A DNA stretch of 24,408 bases from Candidatus Kaiserbacteria bacterium (GCA_023267775.1 JAHFMQ010000004.1:1-24408); one strand, 5' to 3'. Positions 8,636 through 14,766 are shown, numbered from the stretch's first letter. Notes: generated by a model not told the origin, from the sequence alone. A program made the numbers and translations.

Positions 8636-8905
8636 TTATTTATTTATCTGCAACTCAGGATATTTGGCAAAGATAGAACCGAGCGCATTCTTAACAATGA
8701 GACCCGAGAGCTCAACGTACTGGTCTACAAGATTTTGGAGCGTCTCCTTTGGATTTTCACCCACGCCGGTCACTTTGCCGTCATTATCAACCATAAGACC
8801 TGGAACGCTACGCGCTTTCAGTATGGCGATTTCAGGACCGAGAATGAGCGATTGTTTCTTGATGATTTCACTGATAAGAGCTGAATACTGTTCCTTTTCG
8901 TTCAT
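8636..8905 (-). CDS. Small helical soluble protein, first gene of the signalling operon
   Basis: An 89-aa soluble protein of unrecognised family. It appears to be two amphipathic helices around a short central turn: an N-terminal helix (about 3-30), the segment PGLMVDNDGKVTGVGENP (about 35-52), and a long C-terminal helix (about 52-80, ETLQNLVDQYVELSGLIVKNAL). No cysteine or catalytic motif is visible. As first gene of the four-gene kinase operon it may be an adaptor or regulator of the receiver or kinase. Upstream on the minus strand TATTAT (17 bases before ATG) and TAATTA (6 bases before ATG) are both possible -10 elements. Neither is certain. Confidence 0.75.
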   Translation of the reverse strand: MNEKEQYSALISEIIKKQSLILGPEIAILKARSVPGLMVDNDGKVTGVGENPKETLQNLVDQYVELSGLIVKNALGSIFAKYPELQINK

Positions 8906-8981
8906 GCCTATTAATTAGTCCGATAATATTTGAATTGTATCACCGTTACTAAGGCTTAAATTGCAAGCTGTTGACTGTGGA

Positions 8982-9353
8982 TCACCCAAGATAGAACAGA
9001 ACTAGTCCTGCAACAATCGCGATGACTCCAAACAGATTTAGTGTTTGTAGCATCTTCTTACTTACCATTCTTTGAAGTGCTTCAGGGAAAAAGATGTAGC
9101 CGACACCTTTGAGCAGAACAGCCCAGGCAAAGACCGTGATCACGGTGCGCCACGAACCATCCCAGATATTATGCTCTATAAGGAAAAGAGACGATAAGAA
9201 GATCAGGATTATGCCAGTTAGATACACAATTGCGGGATGACCATAAAAATCCTTAAGTAAATGCGGCACTGTCTTTCCACGAAAAATGAGAAATCCTCCG
9301 CTTATGATGAGGTACATCCCAAGCACCTTTGCCACAGTGAGTGTGAGATCCAT
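8982..9353 (-). CDS. Four-helix small membrane protein, unknown function
   Basis: A 123-aa protein with four hydrophobic helices (about 5-25, 42-60, 70-90, 101-121), short polar loops and no signal peptide or catalytic motif. I cannot name the family. It stands alone: 76 bases from the signalling operon downstream and about 120 from the YjdF-like gene upstream, all on the minus strand. The ATG is at 9351-9353. No Shine-Dalgarno sequence and no convincing -10 at six bases was seen. Confidence 0.7.
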   Translation of the reverse strand: MDLTLTVAKVLGMYLIISGGFLIFRGKTVPHLLKDFYGHPAIVYLTGIILIFLSSLFLIEHNIWDGSWRTVITVFAWAVLLKGVGYIFFPEALQRMVSKKMLQTLNLFGVIAIVAGLVLFYLG

Positions 9354-9472
9354 ATTTATCTTTTGATACTTTGTAGTGCGGTTATTTCCATATGTTGTTT
9401 AATTAAAAAATATCGTATGACTCAGTTCAATTGTACTAAACTTTGGGCGTCGTTTTGACATGCTTTGGGAAA

Positions 9473-10069
9473 TCACTTCCTATAGTACTTGACGGTGAGA
9501 TACGCAACTGCAGACACAATCGCACCGGATACATCCATGAACATGTCTTTTTGCGCGTCCCAGATATCGCCTTGCGACCCAAGAAATGCCGCGCCGGCAC
9601 TTCCTCCATACAGCTCTGCATACCACCATTCGATCCACTCGTAAAATACAGCAACAAAAGCAACCGCAAATATCGCATATGTTACCGCGATCCATTTCTT
9701 TGCTACCAATCCCCTCCCGACTAAGTACTCGATGATCGGCAGTGCGTAGAAACCGACCACAAAATGTCCGATCCGATCGAACATGTTCCGTTCAAAACCG
9801 AAAAAATTATTGAACCAGTCGAACGGGACGCGTTCAAATGTGTAGTGGCCGCCGATCGTATGCCAGAATGGCAAGACGAACATCAGCGCGTAGGCAGTAT
9901 TGGAAAAACGTACGTTTTTGACGTACAGCACCACGATAAAAATAACAAGCGCCACGATCGGCCCATTCTCGACGTACCAGACATCACGGGAGTATGGATG
10001 AACGCCGGCGATAATAAATTCGACCATGTAAACCGCTAACAGCACGTGCGGAAAATATTTTTTGATCAT
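9473..10069 (-). CDS. YjdF/DUF2238-family inner membrane protein
   Basis: Polytopic membrane protein of 198 aa from the chosen start. The family signature is present: WHTIGGHYTFERVPFDW (69-85), RNMFDRIGHFVVGF (94-107), FYEWIEWWYAELYGGSAGAAF (142-162, part) and GSQGDIWDAQKDM (164-176). Several His, Glu and Asp residues in these blocks could form a metal site, but the biochemical role of YjdF proteins is not known to me. The frame stays open to a GTG at 10123. I chose ATG 10067-10069 because it begins just before the first helix and lies six bases after TATCAT, the pattern repeated elsewhere here. ATG 10085-10087 is the other option. Confidence 0.85.
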   Translation of the reverse strand: MIKKYFPHVLLAVYMVEFIIAGVHPYSRDVWYVENGPIVALVIFIVVLYVKNVRFSNTAYALMFVLPFWHTIGGHYTFERVPFDWFNNFFGFERNMFDRIGHFVVGFYALPIIEYLVGRGLVAKKWIAVTYAIFAVAFVAVFYEWIEWWYAELYGGSAGAAFLGSQGDIWDAQKDMFMDVSGAIVSAVAYLTVKYYRK

Positions 10070-10075
10070 GTGGGA

Positions 10076-10081
10076 ATGATA
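10076..10081 (-). promoter_or_regulatory. Candidate leaderless -10 element of the YjdF-like gene
   Basis: TATCAT on the minus strand, then six bases (TCCCAC), then ATG. No convincing -35 is visible. Supported mainly by the repeated six-base spacing. Confidence 0.4.
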
Positions 10082-10210
10082 CCGCATATTACCATCGGTC
10101 CGGACCGGAAGAATATATATCACGTTGTTGAATAAACACCCTCGATACCGTATCGTCTAGGATGTGTCGTGCTATTGCTAGAATCGTCTAGTGGGTAGTC
10201 GTTGAAATAT

Positions 10211-10281
10211 TGCCAGATCGTCTAATGGTAGGACCTCAGACTCTGAATCTGAGTATCTTGGTTCGAATCCAAGTCTGGCAG
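10211..10281 (+). tRNA. tRNA-Gln (anticodon CTG)
   Basis: A full cloverleaf. The acceptor stem TGCCAGA pairs with TCTGGCA (10274-10280) with discriminator G at 10281. The D arm is short (GTC/GAC stem). The anticodon stem is TCAGA/TCTGA with loop CTCTGAA, giving anticodon CTG. The T arm is CTTGG-TTCGAAT-CCAAG. CCA is not encoded, so it must be added by the CCA-adding enzyme. The plus strand is otherwise empty around it. TAGAAT at 10179-10184 could be its -10. Confidence 0.95.
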
Positions 10282-10459
10282 CAAAGTTTCGGAATTCGCA
10301 TTTTCGCCAAAAATCGGAGCGTCGCAAAGCGACGCGACTGGGGTTTCCGAGAGATACTGCCAAGGGTTTTTGAAATCCAAAGAGAGTGAGCGGGACGCGA
10401 GGCGGGGGTTTGTGCGCGCACAGTGCGGGTTGGGGCAAGCGAATAGGATTTGCTTGTGA
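10282..10459. other. Non-coding stretch with several hairpins downstream of tRNA-Gln
   Basis: No credible gene lies here. It contains a perfect 7-bp stem with a three-base loop (GCGTCGC, 10319-10325, with 10329-10335), a perfect 12-bp palindrome TGTGCGCGCACA (10411-10422), and a 9-bp stem with an AGG loop (10436-10444 with 10448-10456, one G-U on one strand) placed four bases from the stop of the LUD gene. The last may end the LUD transcript, although no U tract follows. G-rich runs on the plus strand at 10388-10436 stand out from the flanking genes. Confidence 0.5.
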
Positions 10460-11077
10460 CTAGAAACCGAGCGATTCATTTACGAAAATCACGTGGGATT
10501 TTCGTCCCATGAATGGCTGTTCACGCTTTACAACTAGGATTTTCGACGGATAAGTACCTACACCCATTGCCTTCTGCATACGCTCATCTTCAAGCGGAAC
10601 AACATGCTTTTCCAATCGATCAAAAGCATCAGCAAGCGTTGGTGTTATTTTCTGTGCTCCCACGACCAAAATGAGATTCGGTGAAGTAAAAGCGATGTGC
10701 GGCAATTGACTTCCAGAATTGGAAGCAATGAGCATTTCTCCGGTCTCGGTAATGGCATGCACACTTCCAAGGTAGTAATCGGAAAGCGCCGATTGCTTGC
10801 GCAACGCGGCCTGTTTCGCCTGATCTTTTTCGGAAAGAATCGCATCATGCAAATTGTTCCAGCCGTGCTTGCCTTCTTTAAGATAATTAACAAAGCCGAT
10901 TTCTTCAAGCGTGCGCGAGGCTCCGTTCATGACGGAAGCGTCTTTTGGTATGAGTTCTTTAATTCTCTTAAGCGCTTCGGCTCGTGATTCTACCAATTCT
11001 GGCAGATGGCCGCGTTCTTTGAGCGCGTCTATTGTTTTTTGGATTGCTTCTTTTGAAGCAAGTGTGTTGTAGTTCAT
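10460..11077 (-). CDS. LUD-domain protein (LutC/YkgG-like)
   Basis: A 205-aa protein that matches the LUD (DUF162) fold typical of LutC/YkgG. The conserved features are an N-terminal helical part, a GASRTLEEIGF segment (about 53-63), and the core block AITETGEMLIASNSGSQLPHIAFTSP with the following NLILVVGAQKI (about 108-144). In LutABC the domain serves lactate oxidation, but stand-alone LUD proteins occur widely and their roles are unclear. No lutA or lutB neighbour is present. It is the second gene of an operon with an ArsR-type regulator 12 bases upstream, so its expression is probably controlled by that regulator. No Shine-Dalgarno sequence. Confidence 0.87.
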   Translation of the reverse strand: MNYNTLASKEAIQKTIDALKERGHLPELVESRAEALKRIKELIPKDASVMNGASRTLEEIGFVNYLKEGKHGWNNLHDAILSEKDQAKQAALRKQSALSDYYLGSVHAITETGEMLIASNSGSQLPHIAFTSPNLILVVGAQKITPTLADAFDRLEKHVVPLEDERMQKAMGVGTYPSKILVVKREQPFMGRKSHVIFVNESLGF

Positions 11078-11089
11078 AGTTGTTGTTAA

Positions 11090-11374
11090 TTATTTTTTAT
11101 TCGGTAAGTTTGTCGCCAACTTTTTGAGCAAACCGGCCATATAGGAAACATTGACCGAATAGAGCACTTCTTGGCCTTGTCGCTTGTCTTCGACCAAATT
11201 GGCGGATTTAAGCACTTTTAAATGCTGGGATACTGCCGGCTGGGGCATGTTCACCTTTTTTGCAATCTCGCCAACAGTGAGCGGGCTTTTCATTAAAGTC
11301 TGGAGAATGTTGTAACGATTTTCGTTGCCGATACCTTTGCCCATGTTGGCTATCTCTTTGCATAAGTCAGACAT
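11090..11374 (-). CDS. ArsR/SmtB-family winged-helix transcriptional repressor
   Basis: A 94-aa single-domain winged helix-turn-helix protein. An N-terminal helix is followed by GNENRYNILQTLMKSPLTVGEIAKKVNM, the recognition helix QPAVSQHLKVLKSANLV (45-61) and the wing (EDKRQGQEVLYSV, about 62-74). There is only one Cys (C5) and no CxC or ELCVCD metal site, so it is probably not a classical metal sensor. The ligand is unknown and could be redox-related or dimer-face. It is first in an operon with the LUD gene. The promoter carries an inverted repeat that encloses the -10 and reaches the ATG, suggesting autorepression. Its transcript is predicted to be leaderless. Confidence 0.93.
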   Translation of the reverse strand: MSDLCKEIANMGKGIGNENRYNILQTLMKSPLTVGEIAKKVNMPQPAVSQHLKVLKSANLVEDKRQGQEVLYSVNVSYMAGLLKKLATNLPNKK

Positions 11375-11409
11375 ATGCAGATATTAGCATATATACATAA
11401 CCAATGCAA
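11373..11409 (-). promoter_or_regulatory. ArsR-LUD operon promoter with overlapping operator-like inverted repeat
   Basis: On the minus strand: TTGCAT (-35, 11404-11409), a 17-base spacer, TAATAT (-10, 11381-11386), six bases, ATG (11372-11374). The inverted repeat ATATGC-N8-GCATAT (11373-11378 and 11387-11392) surrounds the -10 and includes the first bases of the start codon. This is a typical place for an ArsR dimer to block polymerase. The promoter elements are seen directly. Operator function is inferred. Confidence 0.7.
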
Positions 11410-11430
11410 CAGGATTCTCAAGATACCGTA

Positions 11431-11614
11431 ATGGAGAAATTGTATTTGGACAAAAAAGGGTATCCGCACAATGGTTGAGAAAAAACTTGGCGTAAAGATT
11501 CCGCCCGGTTTCGTGGTTCACCACATAAACCGGAACAAGAAGGACTTTGGCATCAACAACCTCACTTTAATGACCGAAGCCACTCATTTGAAGCTTCACG
11601 GCTTCAGAAAGTGA
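11431..11614 (+). pseudogene. Broken or frameshifted HNH endonuclease mini-gene
   Basis: Two overlapping plus-strand frames read like one small HNH protein. Frame A (ATG 11431, stop TGA 11476-11478) encodes MEKLYLDKKGYPHNG, typical of the start of small HNH proteins. Frame B (ATG 11471, stop TGA 11612-11614, 47 aa) encodes the HNH core: IPPGFVVHHINRNKKD, then NNLTLMTEATHLKLH, with the paired His, the Asn pair and the final His of the HNH motif. The break falls between CAC 11467-11469 and ATG 11471. Removing one A would fuse them into about 60 aa. The segment usually found between the two parts (a VHRxVAE-type helix) is almost missing. It is either decayed or translated as the 47-aa part. It is divergent from the ArsR operon and ends before a hairpin terminator. 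Confidence 0.6.
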
Positions 11615-11650
11615 GTTCCAAAGTCGTCCCAGACGACCACCAAAATATCG

Positions 11651-11683
11651 CGCCCACCAAGGATATTTCTTGATGGGCGTTTG
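11651..11683 (+). terminator. Rho-independent terminator, possibly bidirectional
   Basis: Stem CGCCCA (11651-11656) with TGGGCG (11674-11679), continued after one mismatch by CAAG with CTTG, around a GATATTT loop, followed by T-rich sequence. It sits between the plus-strand HNH remnant and the stop of the minus-strand DUF4406-like gene. Another perfect 6-bp hairpin (11623-11637) lies just upstream. Confidence 0.65.
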
Positions 11684-11685
11684 AT

Positions 11686-12027
11686 TTACATATTCTCTAA
11701 ATCGCGTTTTGTTCCTTCTGTCTTTGCGACGATAGGAATATTGAGTTCGCGGGCAAGTAGGACTTCTCCACGCATGCCGTTTGAGATCTTGTCGCCAAAG
11801 AGCCAGAGTTCATCGACATAACGACGCCGAAAGGATTCGTGATTCGCCTCCATACCAAGTTCGCGGTCTTCGGTAACCTCATCGTTGAGGTATTGAAGGG
11901 AGATAAGGTATGGTGCGACGGGAATAATGTCCTTAGTGTGCACCTCCTCGCAAATTTTGAGGACTTTCGCCACATTAGCCCGAATATCGCCACCGATTGG
12001 ATGTCCGATAAAGACAGTTTTAGCCAT
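11686..12027 (-). CDS. DUF4406-like protein (nucleoside deoxyribosyltransferase-like fold)
   Basis: A 113-aa soluble protein. It begins with a beta strand and glycine-rich turn MAKTVFIGHPIGGDI. It continues with VKICEEVHTKDIIPVAPYLISLQYLND, VDELWLFGDKIS and a C-terminal LNIPIVAKTEG strand, the layout of DUF4406/nucleoside 2-deoxyribosyltransferase-like proteins. An enzyme activity on nucleosides or nucleotides is suggested by the fold only. This is the one gene here with a clear Shine-Dalgarno sequence: GGAGGAG ends three bases before the ATG (12025-12027). It stands alone between a terminator and the divergent DUF1059 gene. Confidence 0.8.
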   Translation of the reverse strand: MAKTVFIGHPIGGDIRANVAKVLKICEEVHTKDIIPVAPYLISLQYLNDEVTEDRELGMEANHESFRRRYVDELWLFGDKISNGMRGEVLLARELNIPIVAKTEGTKRDLENM

Positions 12028-12030
12028 GTT

Positions 12031-12037
12031 CTCCTCC
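12031..12037 (-). promoter_or_regulatory. Strong Shine-Dalgarno sequence of the DUF4406-like gene
   Basis: GGAGGAG on the minus strand. GGAGG lies five bases from ATG. Notable because almost no other gene in the window has one. It shows that the canonical anti-SD is probably in use in this organism. Confidence 0.8.
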
Positions 12038-12124
12038 GGTACTTTTGATTTTATCGATTTGGCGTTGGCTGAGAATGAGAAGTATCGGAGTTAAATGAAG
12101 TACAACATCGTACCAGACCCCAGC

Positions 12125-12133
12125 TGCTACACT
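12125..12133 (+). promoter_or_regulatory. Extended -10 of the DUF1059 gene
   Basis: TGC followed by TACACT (12128-12133), then eight bases and ATG 12142. Predicts an mRNA with at most a base or two of leader. Confidence 0.45.
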
Positions 12134-12141
12134 GAGAACAT

Positions 12142-12351
12142 ATGAAAACAATGGTATGCAAAGATCTCGGGGGTGAGTGTGCAGAAAAATTATCTGCCGG
12201 GACGCCCCGTGAGATGGTGGATACCATGGTGAAGCATGTGATGGAAAATCATCCCAACACCGCGAAAGCTATGGAAAAAATGCATAATGAAGATCCTGAT
12301 AAATGGGGAAATGAATTTAGGCAGAAATGGGCCCTCACCACGGAAGAATAA
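12142..12351 (+). CDS. DUF1059 small protein
   Basis: A 69-aa acidic soluble protein. It starts MKTMVCKDLGGECAEKLSAGT and continues with helices (EMVDTMVKHVMENHP), which matches the DUF1059 family (about 55-70 aa, conserved C-x-x-LGG-x-C near the N-terminus and a later helix with KHxxxxH). The two Cys (C6, C13) and His residues could bind a metal, but no function is established. The start is an ATG preceded by an extended -10 at eight bases and no Shine-Dalgarno sequence. It is 12 bases from the next gene. Confidence 0.82.
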   Translation: MKTMVCKDLGGECAEKLSAGTPREMVDTMVKHVMENHPNTAKAMEKMHNEDPDKWGNEFRQKWALTTEE

Positions 12352-12363
12352 TTCGACTGAAAT

Positions 12364-13113
12364 ATGAAAAATACTTTTCTGACTATACTCGCACTACTAC
12401 TTATCGGAGGTGGGGTTATTTTGTTTTCACAGAAAAACACTACTAGCGTCGCATGTACCACCGAAGCGAGAATTTGTCCTGACGGGTCAGCGGTTGGACG
12501 CACCGGACCAAACTGTGAGTTTGCTACCTGCCCTACCGCCCAGGTTGCTGCAGATCCCCGCAACACGACGTACCAAATAAATGGAACTCCCGTGACACTT
12601 GTAAATGGTCACGCCGAATCCACAACGACACCCGATTCAGCATCAAAAACGATCACTATTTATTTTGGCAACGAGGCAACCGGCGACCTCAATGGCGATG
12701 ACAAAGATGATATTGCAGTTATCTTGACGCAGACTACCGATGGTAGTGGCACATTCTTTTATGCGGTGGTAGCTCTTGCGAGCGGCACAGGATATCAGGG
12801 CACCAACGCAGTGCTTCTTGGCGACAGGATCGCGCCTCAAACAACAGAAATCAAAAACGGTGAGGCACTATTTAATTACGCCGATCGTAAACCTGGCGAA
12901 CCCATGACCAGTAAGCCGTCCGTCGGAGTGAGCAGATATTTCACTATCACCGGCACAACACTTAAAGAATCCCCACGAATTGTTGGGGTTGGCGAACGCT
13001 GCGGAGGAAATATGACCACGGCTCCTGTATGCAAAACAGGTTACCATTGTGCACCCGTACCTGGTTCTCACCTACCATTTGGGGATGTTGGCGGGACCTG
13101 CGTCGCTAACTAA
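12364..13113 (+). CDS. Secreted/anchored protein with Kazal-like cysteine motif
   Basis: A 249-aa exported protein. An N-terminal membrane helix (about 4-21) acts as signal anchor. It is followed by a cysteine-rich stretch with C31, C38, C51, C56 (CTTEARICPDGSAVGRTGPN and on) resembling the Kazal-like motif frequent in Parcubacterial surface proteins. Next is a beta-rich domain containing GDLNGDDKDDIAVIL (107-121), an FG-GAP/dockerin-like acidic loop that probably binds calcium. The last 36 residues hold four more Cys (CGGNMTTAPVC...GYHC...GTCV), again suggesting disulfide-linked extracellular folding. No lipobox was seen. It lies 12 bases downstream of the DUF1059 gene, so co-transcription is likely. 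Function unknown. Confidence 0.8.
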   Translation: MKNTFLTILALLLIGGGVILFSQKNTTSVACTTEARICPDGSAVGRTGPNCEFATCPTAQVAADPRNTTYQINGTPVTLVNGHAESTTTPDSASKTITIYFGNEATGDLNGDDKDDIAVILTQTTDGSGTFFYAVVALASGTGYQGTNAVLLGDRIAPQTTEIKNGEALFNYADRKPGEPMTSKPSVGVSRYFTITGTTLKESPRIVGVGERCGGNMTTAPVCKTGYHCAPVPGSHLPFGDVGGTCVAN

Positions 13114-13116
13114 AGA

Positions 13117-13125
13117 TGTTACAAT
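13117..13125 (+). promoter_or_regulatory. Extended -10 of the DoxX-like gene (leaderless)
   Basis: TG-T-TACAAT (hexamer 13120-13125), six bases (TTTCCT), then ATG 13132. One of the best examples of the repeated -10/ATG spacing. Confidence 0.6.
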
Positions 13126-13131
13126 TTTCCT

Positions 13132-13476
13132 ATGAAAAAATTTATGACGTTCCCGGTTCTTATTAGAGTTGGTCTCGCATGCGTTTTCCTAGCTAATTCA
13201 CTTGTTGCCTTTCTTGAACCTACTGAATTCCAAGATCTGGTTTCCGGCTCATTTCTTGCAAGCATATTACCTATAAGTGTAGCTACGTTCGTTATGTGTA
13301 TTGCTATCAACGATTTCCTTGTCGCCATACTTCTCTTTCTCGGCTGGAGAACTTCTCGCGTCGCACTCTGGGCGGCAGCGTGGATGGTCGGCGTTATTCT
13401 TGTGATAGGAGTATTCTCATTGGACGCACTTGAACATATTGGTTTTCTGTTTATGGCGCTCGCCTTGGCGGCATGA
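13132..13476 (+). CDS. DoxX-like four-helix membrane protein
   Basis: A 114-aa protein with four membrane helices (about 7-27, 43-61, 64-79 and 82-113, the last partly merged). The first helix motif IRVGLACVFLANSLVAFLEP and the following FQDLVSG and FLVAILLFLGWRTSRVALWAAAW resemble the DoxX/TQO small subunit superfamily. Members are tied to respiratory or redox membrane complexes or are uncharacterised. The family assignment is by pattern and moderate. The gene has its own extended -10 six bases before ATG, so it can be expressed apart from the gene 18 bases upstream. Confidence 0.72.
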   Translation: MKKFMTFPVLIRVGLACVFLANSLVAFLEPTEFQDLVSGSFLASILPISVATFVMCIAINDFLVAILLFLGWRTSRVALWAAAWMVGVILVIGVFSLDALEHIGFLFMALALAA

Positions 13477-13488
13477 GATGAAGTAACA

Positions 13489-13494
13489 TACAGT
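13489..13494 (+). promoter_or_regulatory. Possible -10 of the Gmad2 gene
   Basis: TACAGT lies 11 bases before ATG 13506. A start point six or seven bases downstream would leave a leader of about five bases. Weaker than its neighbours. Confidence 0.35.
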
Positions 13495-13505
13495 GCCACC
13501 ACACT

Positions 13506-14066
13506 ATGAAGAACCCTTACGTTAATTACGTAATACTCATCATCGCCGTGGTCTTGATTGGGATCTGGGTTAGTTTTTATCCTGCGAAACAAAGTTCAGC
13601 TCCAACAACGGTTATGTCCTTTGATGATTGTCTCAAAGCTGAGTATCCTGTTACAGGAATTCATCCTCGTCAATGCAAAACCCCGGACGGGAGAATATAC
13701 GCTGAAGACCTGTCTGGGAAGATTACTTACAATAATGCCTCTGCTGATCTTATTACGGTCGAACTTCCCTTCCCCGAAGCTGTCACTGCAAAGGATTTTT
13801 CCGTCATTGGACAAGCGCGTGGAGGTTGGTTCTTTGAGGCTTCATTTCCAATCATCGTCCTCGACAAAGATGGGAAAACACTTGCGACCGGAGTTGCAAA
13901 GGCTCTCGACAATTGGATGACGAATGATTTTGTTTTCTTCCAAGGAGATATTCATATACCAAAAACGTATACGGGGAAAGCGACGCTCATTTTGAAGAAG
14001 GATAACCCGTCAGGAATTCCTTCGAAAGACGCTTCGATTTCCTTCCCCATACATATTGCGTATTGA
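13506..14066 (+). CDS. Membrane-anchored Gmad2-domain protein
   Basis: A 186-aa protein. An N-terminal membrane helix (about 8-24) anchors it. A short conserved segment, FDDCLKAEYPVTGIHPRQCKTPDGRIYAED (39-68, shown as two parts C42 and C57 likely disulfide-bonded), precedes a C-terminal Ig-like Gmad2 domain (about 80-186). The latter has the hallmarks SVIGQARGGWFFEASFPIIV, WMTNDFVFFQGDI and ATLILKKDNPSGIPSKDASI. Gmad2 was named from spore germination proteins, but in Parcubacteria it is a common outer-surface domain with no known partner. No Shine-Dalgarno sequence. A possible -10 lies 11 bases upstream. Confidence 0.88.
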   Translation: MKNPYVNYVILIIAVVLIGIWVSFYPAKQSSAPTTVMSFDDCLKAEYPVTGIHPRQCKTPDGRIYAEDLSGKITYNNASADLITVELPFPEAVTAKDFSVIGQARGGWFFEASFPIIVLDKDGKTLATGVAKALDNWMTNDFVFFQGDIHIPKTYTGKATLILKKDNPSGIPSKDASISFPIHIAY

Positions 14067-14091
14067 GGAGTTAAAGAGATGATGTATTCGA

Positions 14092-14100
14092 TGTTAGAAT
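14092..14100 (+). promoter_or_regulatory. Extended -10 of the 130-aa membrane protein gene (leaderless)
   Basis: TG-T-TAGAAT (hexamer 14095-14100), six bases (ACGTGC), ATG 14107. A possible -35 is TTAAAG (14071-14076) with an 18-base spacer. Confidence 0.6.
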
Positions 14101-14106
14101 ACGTGC

Positions 14107-14499
14107 ATGCATAAATGGATCATTACCTTTTTTGACAAGCTCGAAGACAAAATACGTATTTCGCTCAGTCATTACCCCATTCCATATGCGTTTATAGGTG
14201 GCGTCGGCGTCGTGCTGTTCTGGAGAGGCGTATGGCACACCGCTGATATGTTCAAGTGGTTTACGGGACCATTATCGACCATCGTGGGGTTTGTCATCCT
14301 TCTTCTTACCGGACTCGTTGTTTCGGTTTTTATAGGCGACAGTATTCTCTTATCGAGTTTCAATCGAGAGAAAAAGCTTGCAGAAAAGACCGAGACCGAG
14401 GTTCGAAGTGAAAAAAACACTATGCGATATGTGGTGTCTGAACTCGAAACTATTGACGCGAAACTTAAGAGTATTGAATCAAGACTCAATAAAGAATAA
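14107..14499 (+). CDS. Two-helix membrane protein with C-terminal coiled coil
   Basis: A 130-aa protein. A short amphipathic N-terminus leads to two membrane helices (about 26-42 and 55-78). These are followed by a charged heptad-like helix (about 85-129, EKKLAEKTETEVRSEKNT and on to IDAKLKSIESRLNKE) likely to form a cytoplasmic coiled coil. No domain is recognised. The preceding extended -10 at six bases predicts a leaderless mRNA. Very close to the next gene (13 bases), so probably co-transcribed and perhaps functionally linked. Confidence 0.72.
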   Translation: MHKWIITFFDKLEDKIRISLSHYPIPYAFIGGVGVVLFWRGVWHTADMFKWFTGPLSTIVGFVILLLTGLVVSVFIGDSILLSSFNREKKLAEKTETEVRSEKNTMRYVVSELETIDAKLKSIESRLNKE

Positions 14500-14512
14500 G
14501 TATGAGCTCTCC

Positions 14513-14761
14513 ATGCATAAAGAATTTAGAAAAAAGTTAATTTTGCTGACCGGTATTTTTTTCATCCTCTTGGGTCTTATTGGTCTTGCACTCCCCTTTC
14601 TTCAGGGATTTCTCTTCCTCGCTATCGGTTTGATTCTGCTTTCACTCCACTCACCAAACATACGGATATGGATGGACGTACACACTAAGAGATATCCTAA
14701 ACTTCATACCCTAATAAAAAAATTGGAAGAGTCGGTTATAGGAGTGGTCGGCAAGCCTTGA
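14513..14761 (+). CDS. Small membrane protein (PGPGW/DUF454-like)
   Basis: An 82-aa protein. Two adjacent membrane helices (about 8-28 and 32-50) contain a glycine and proline pattern LLGLIGLALPFLQGFLFLAI, followed by a conserved-looking cytoplasmic tail SLHSPNIRIWMDVHTKRYPKLHTLIKKLEE. The layout resembles the PGPGW or YbaN/DUF454 small membrane families, though the exact PGPGW signature is not present. The longer frame starting at 14378 overlaps the previous gene and is not credible. I chose ATG 14513. The gene ends just before a strong palindromic terminator. Confidence 0.7.
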   Translation: MHKEFRKKLILLTGIFFILLGLIGLALPFLQGFLFLAIGLILLSLHSPNIRIWMDVHTKRYPKLHTLIKKLEESVIGVVGKP

Positions 14762-14766
14762 ATGTT

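Noticed and set aside
10070..10123. GTG start at 10123 for the YjdF-like gene
   Set aside because: The extension is polar, includes the palindrome GGTCCGGACC and is not needed for the first helix. The inner ATG 10069 has a matched -10.
10178..10479. Minus-strand open frames across the tRNA-Gln gene (e.g. LGFEPRYSDSESEVLPLDD)
   Set aside because: The peptide is the antisense translation of the tRNA. Such spurious proteins are annotated repeatedly in CPR genomes.
14378..14512. Long upstream start for the 82-aa membrane protein
   Set aside because: The added residues are the out-of-frame reading of the preceding coiled-coil gene and are not protein-like.
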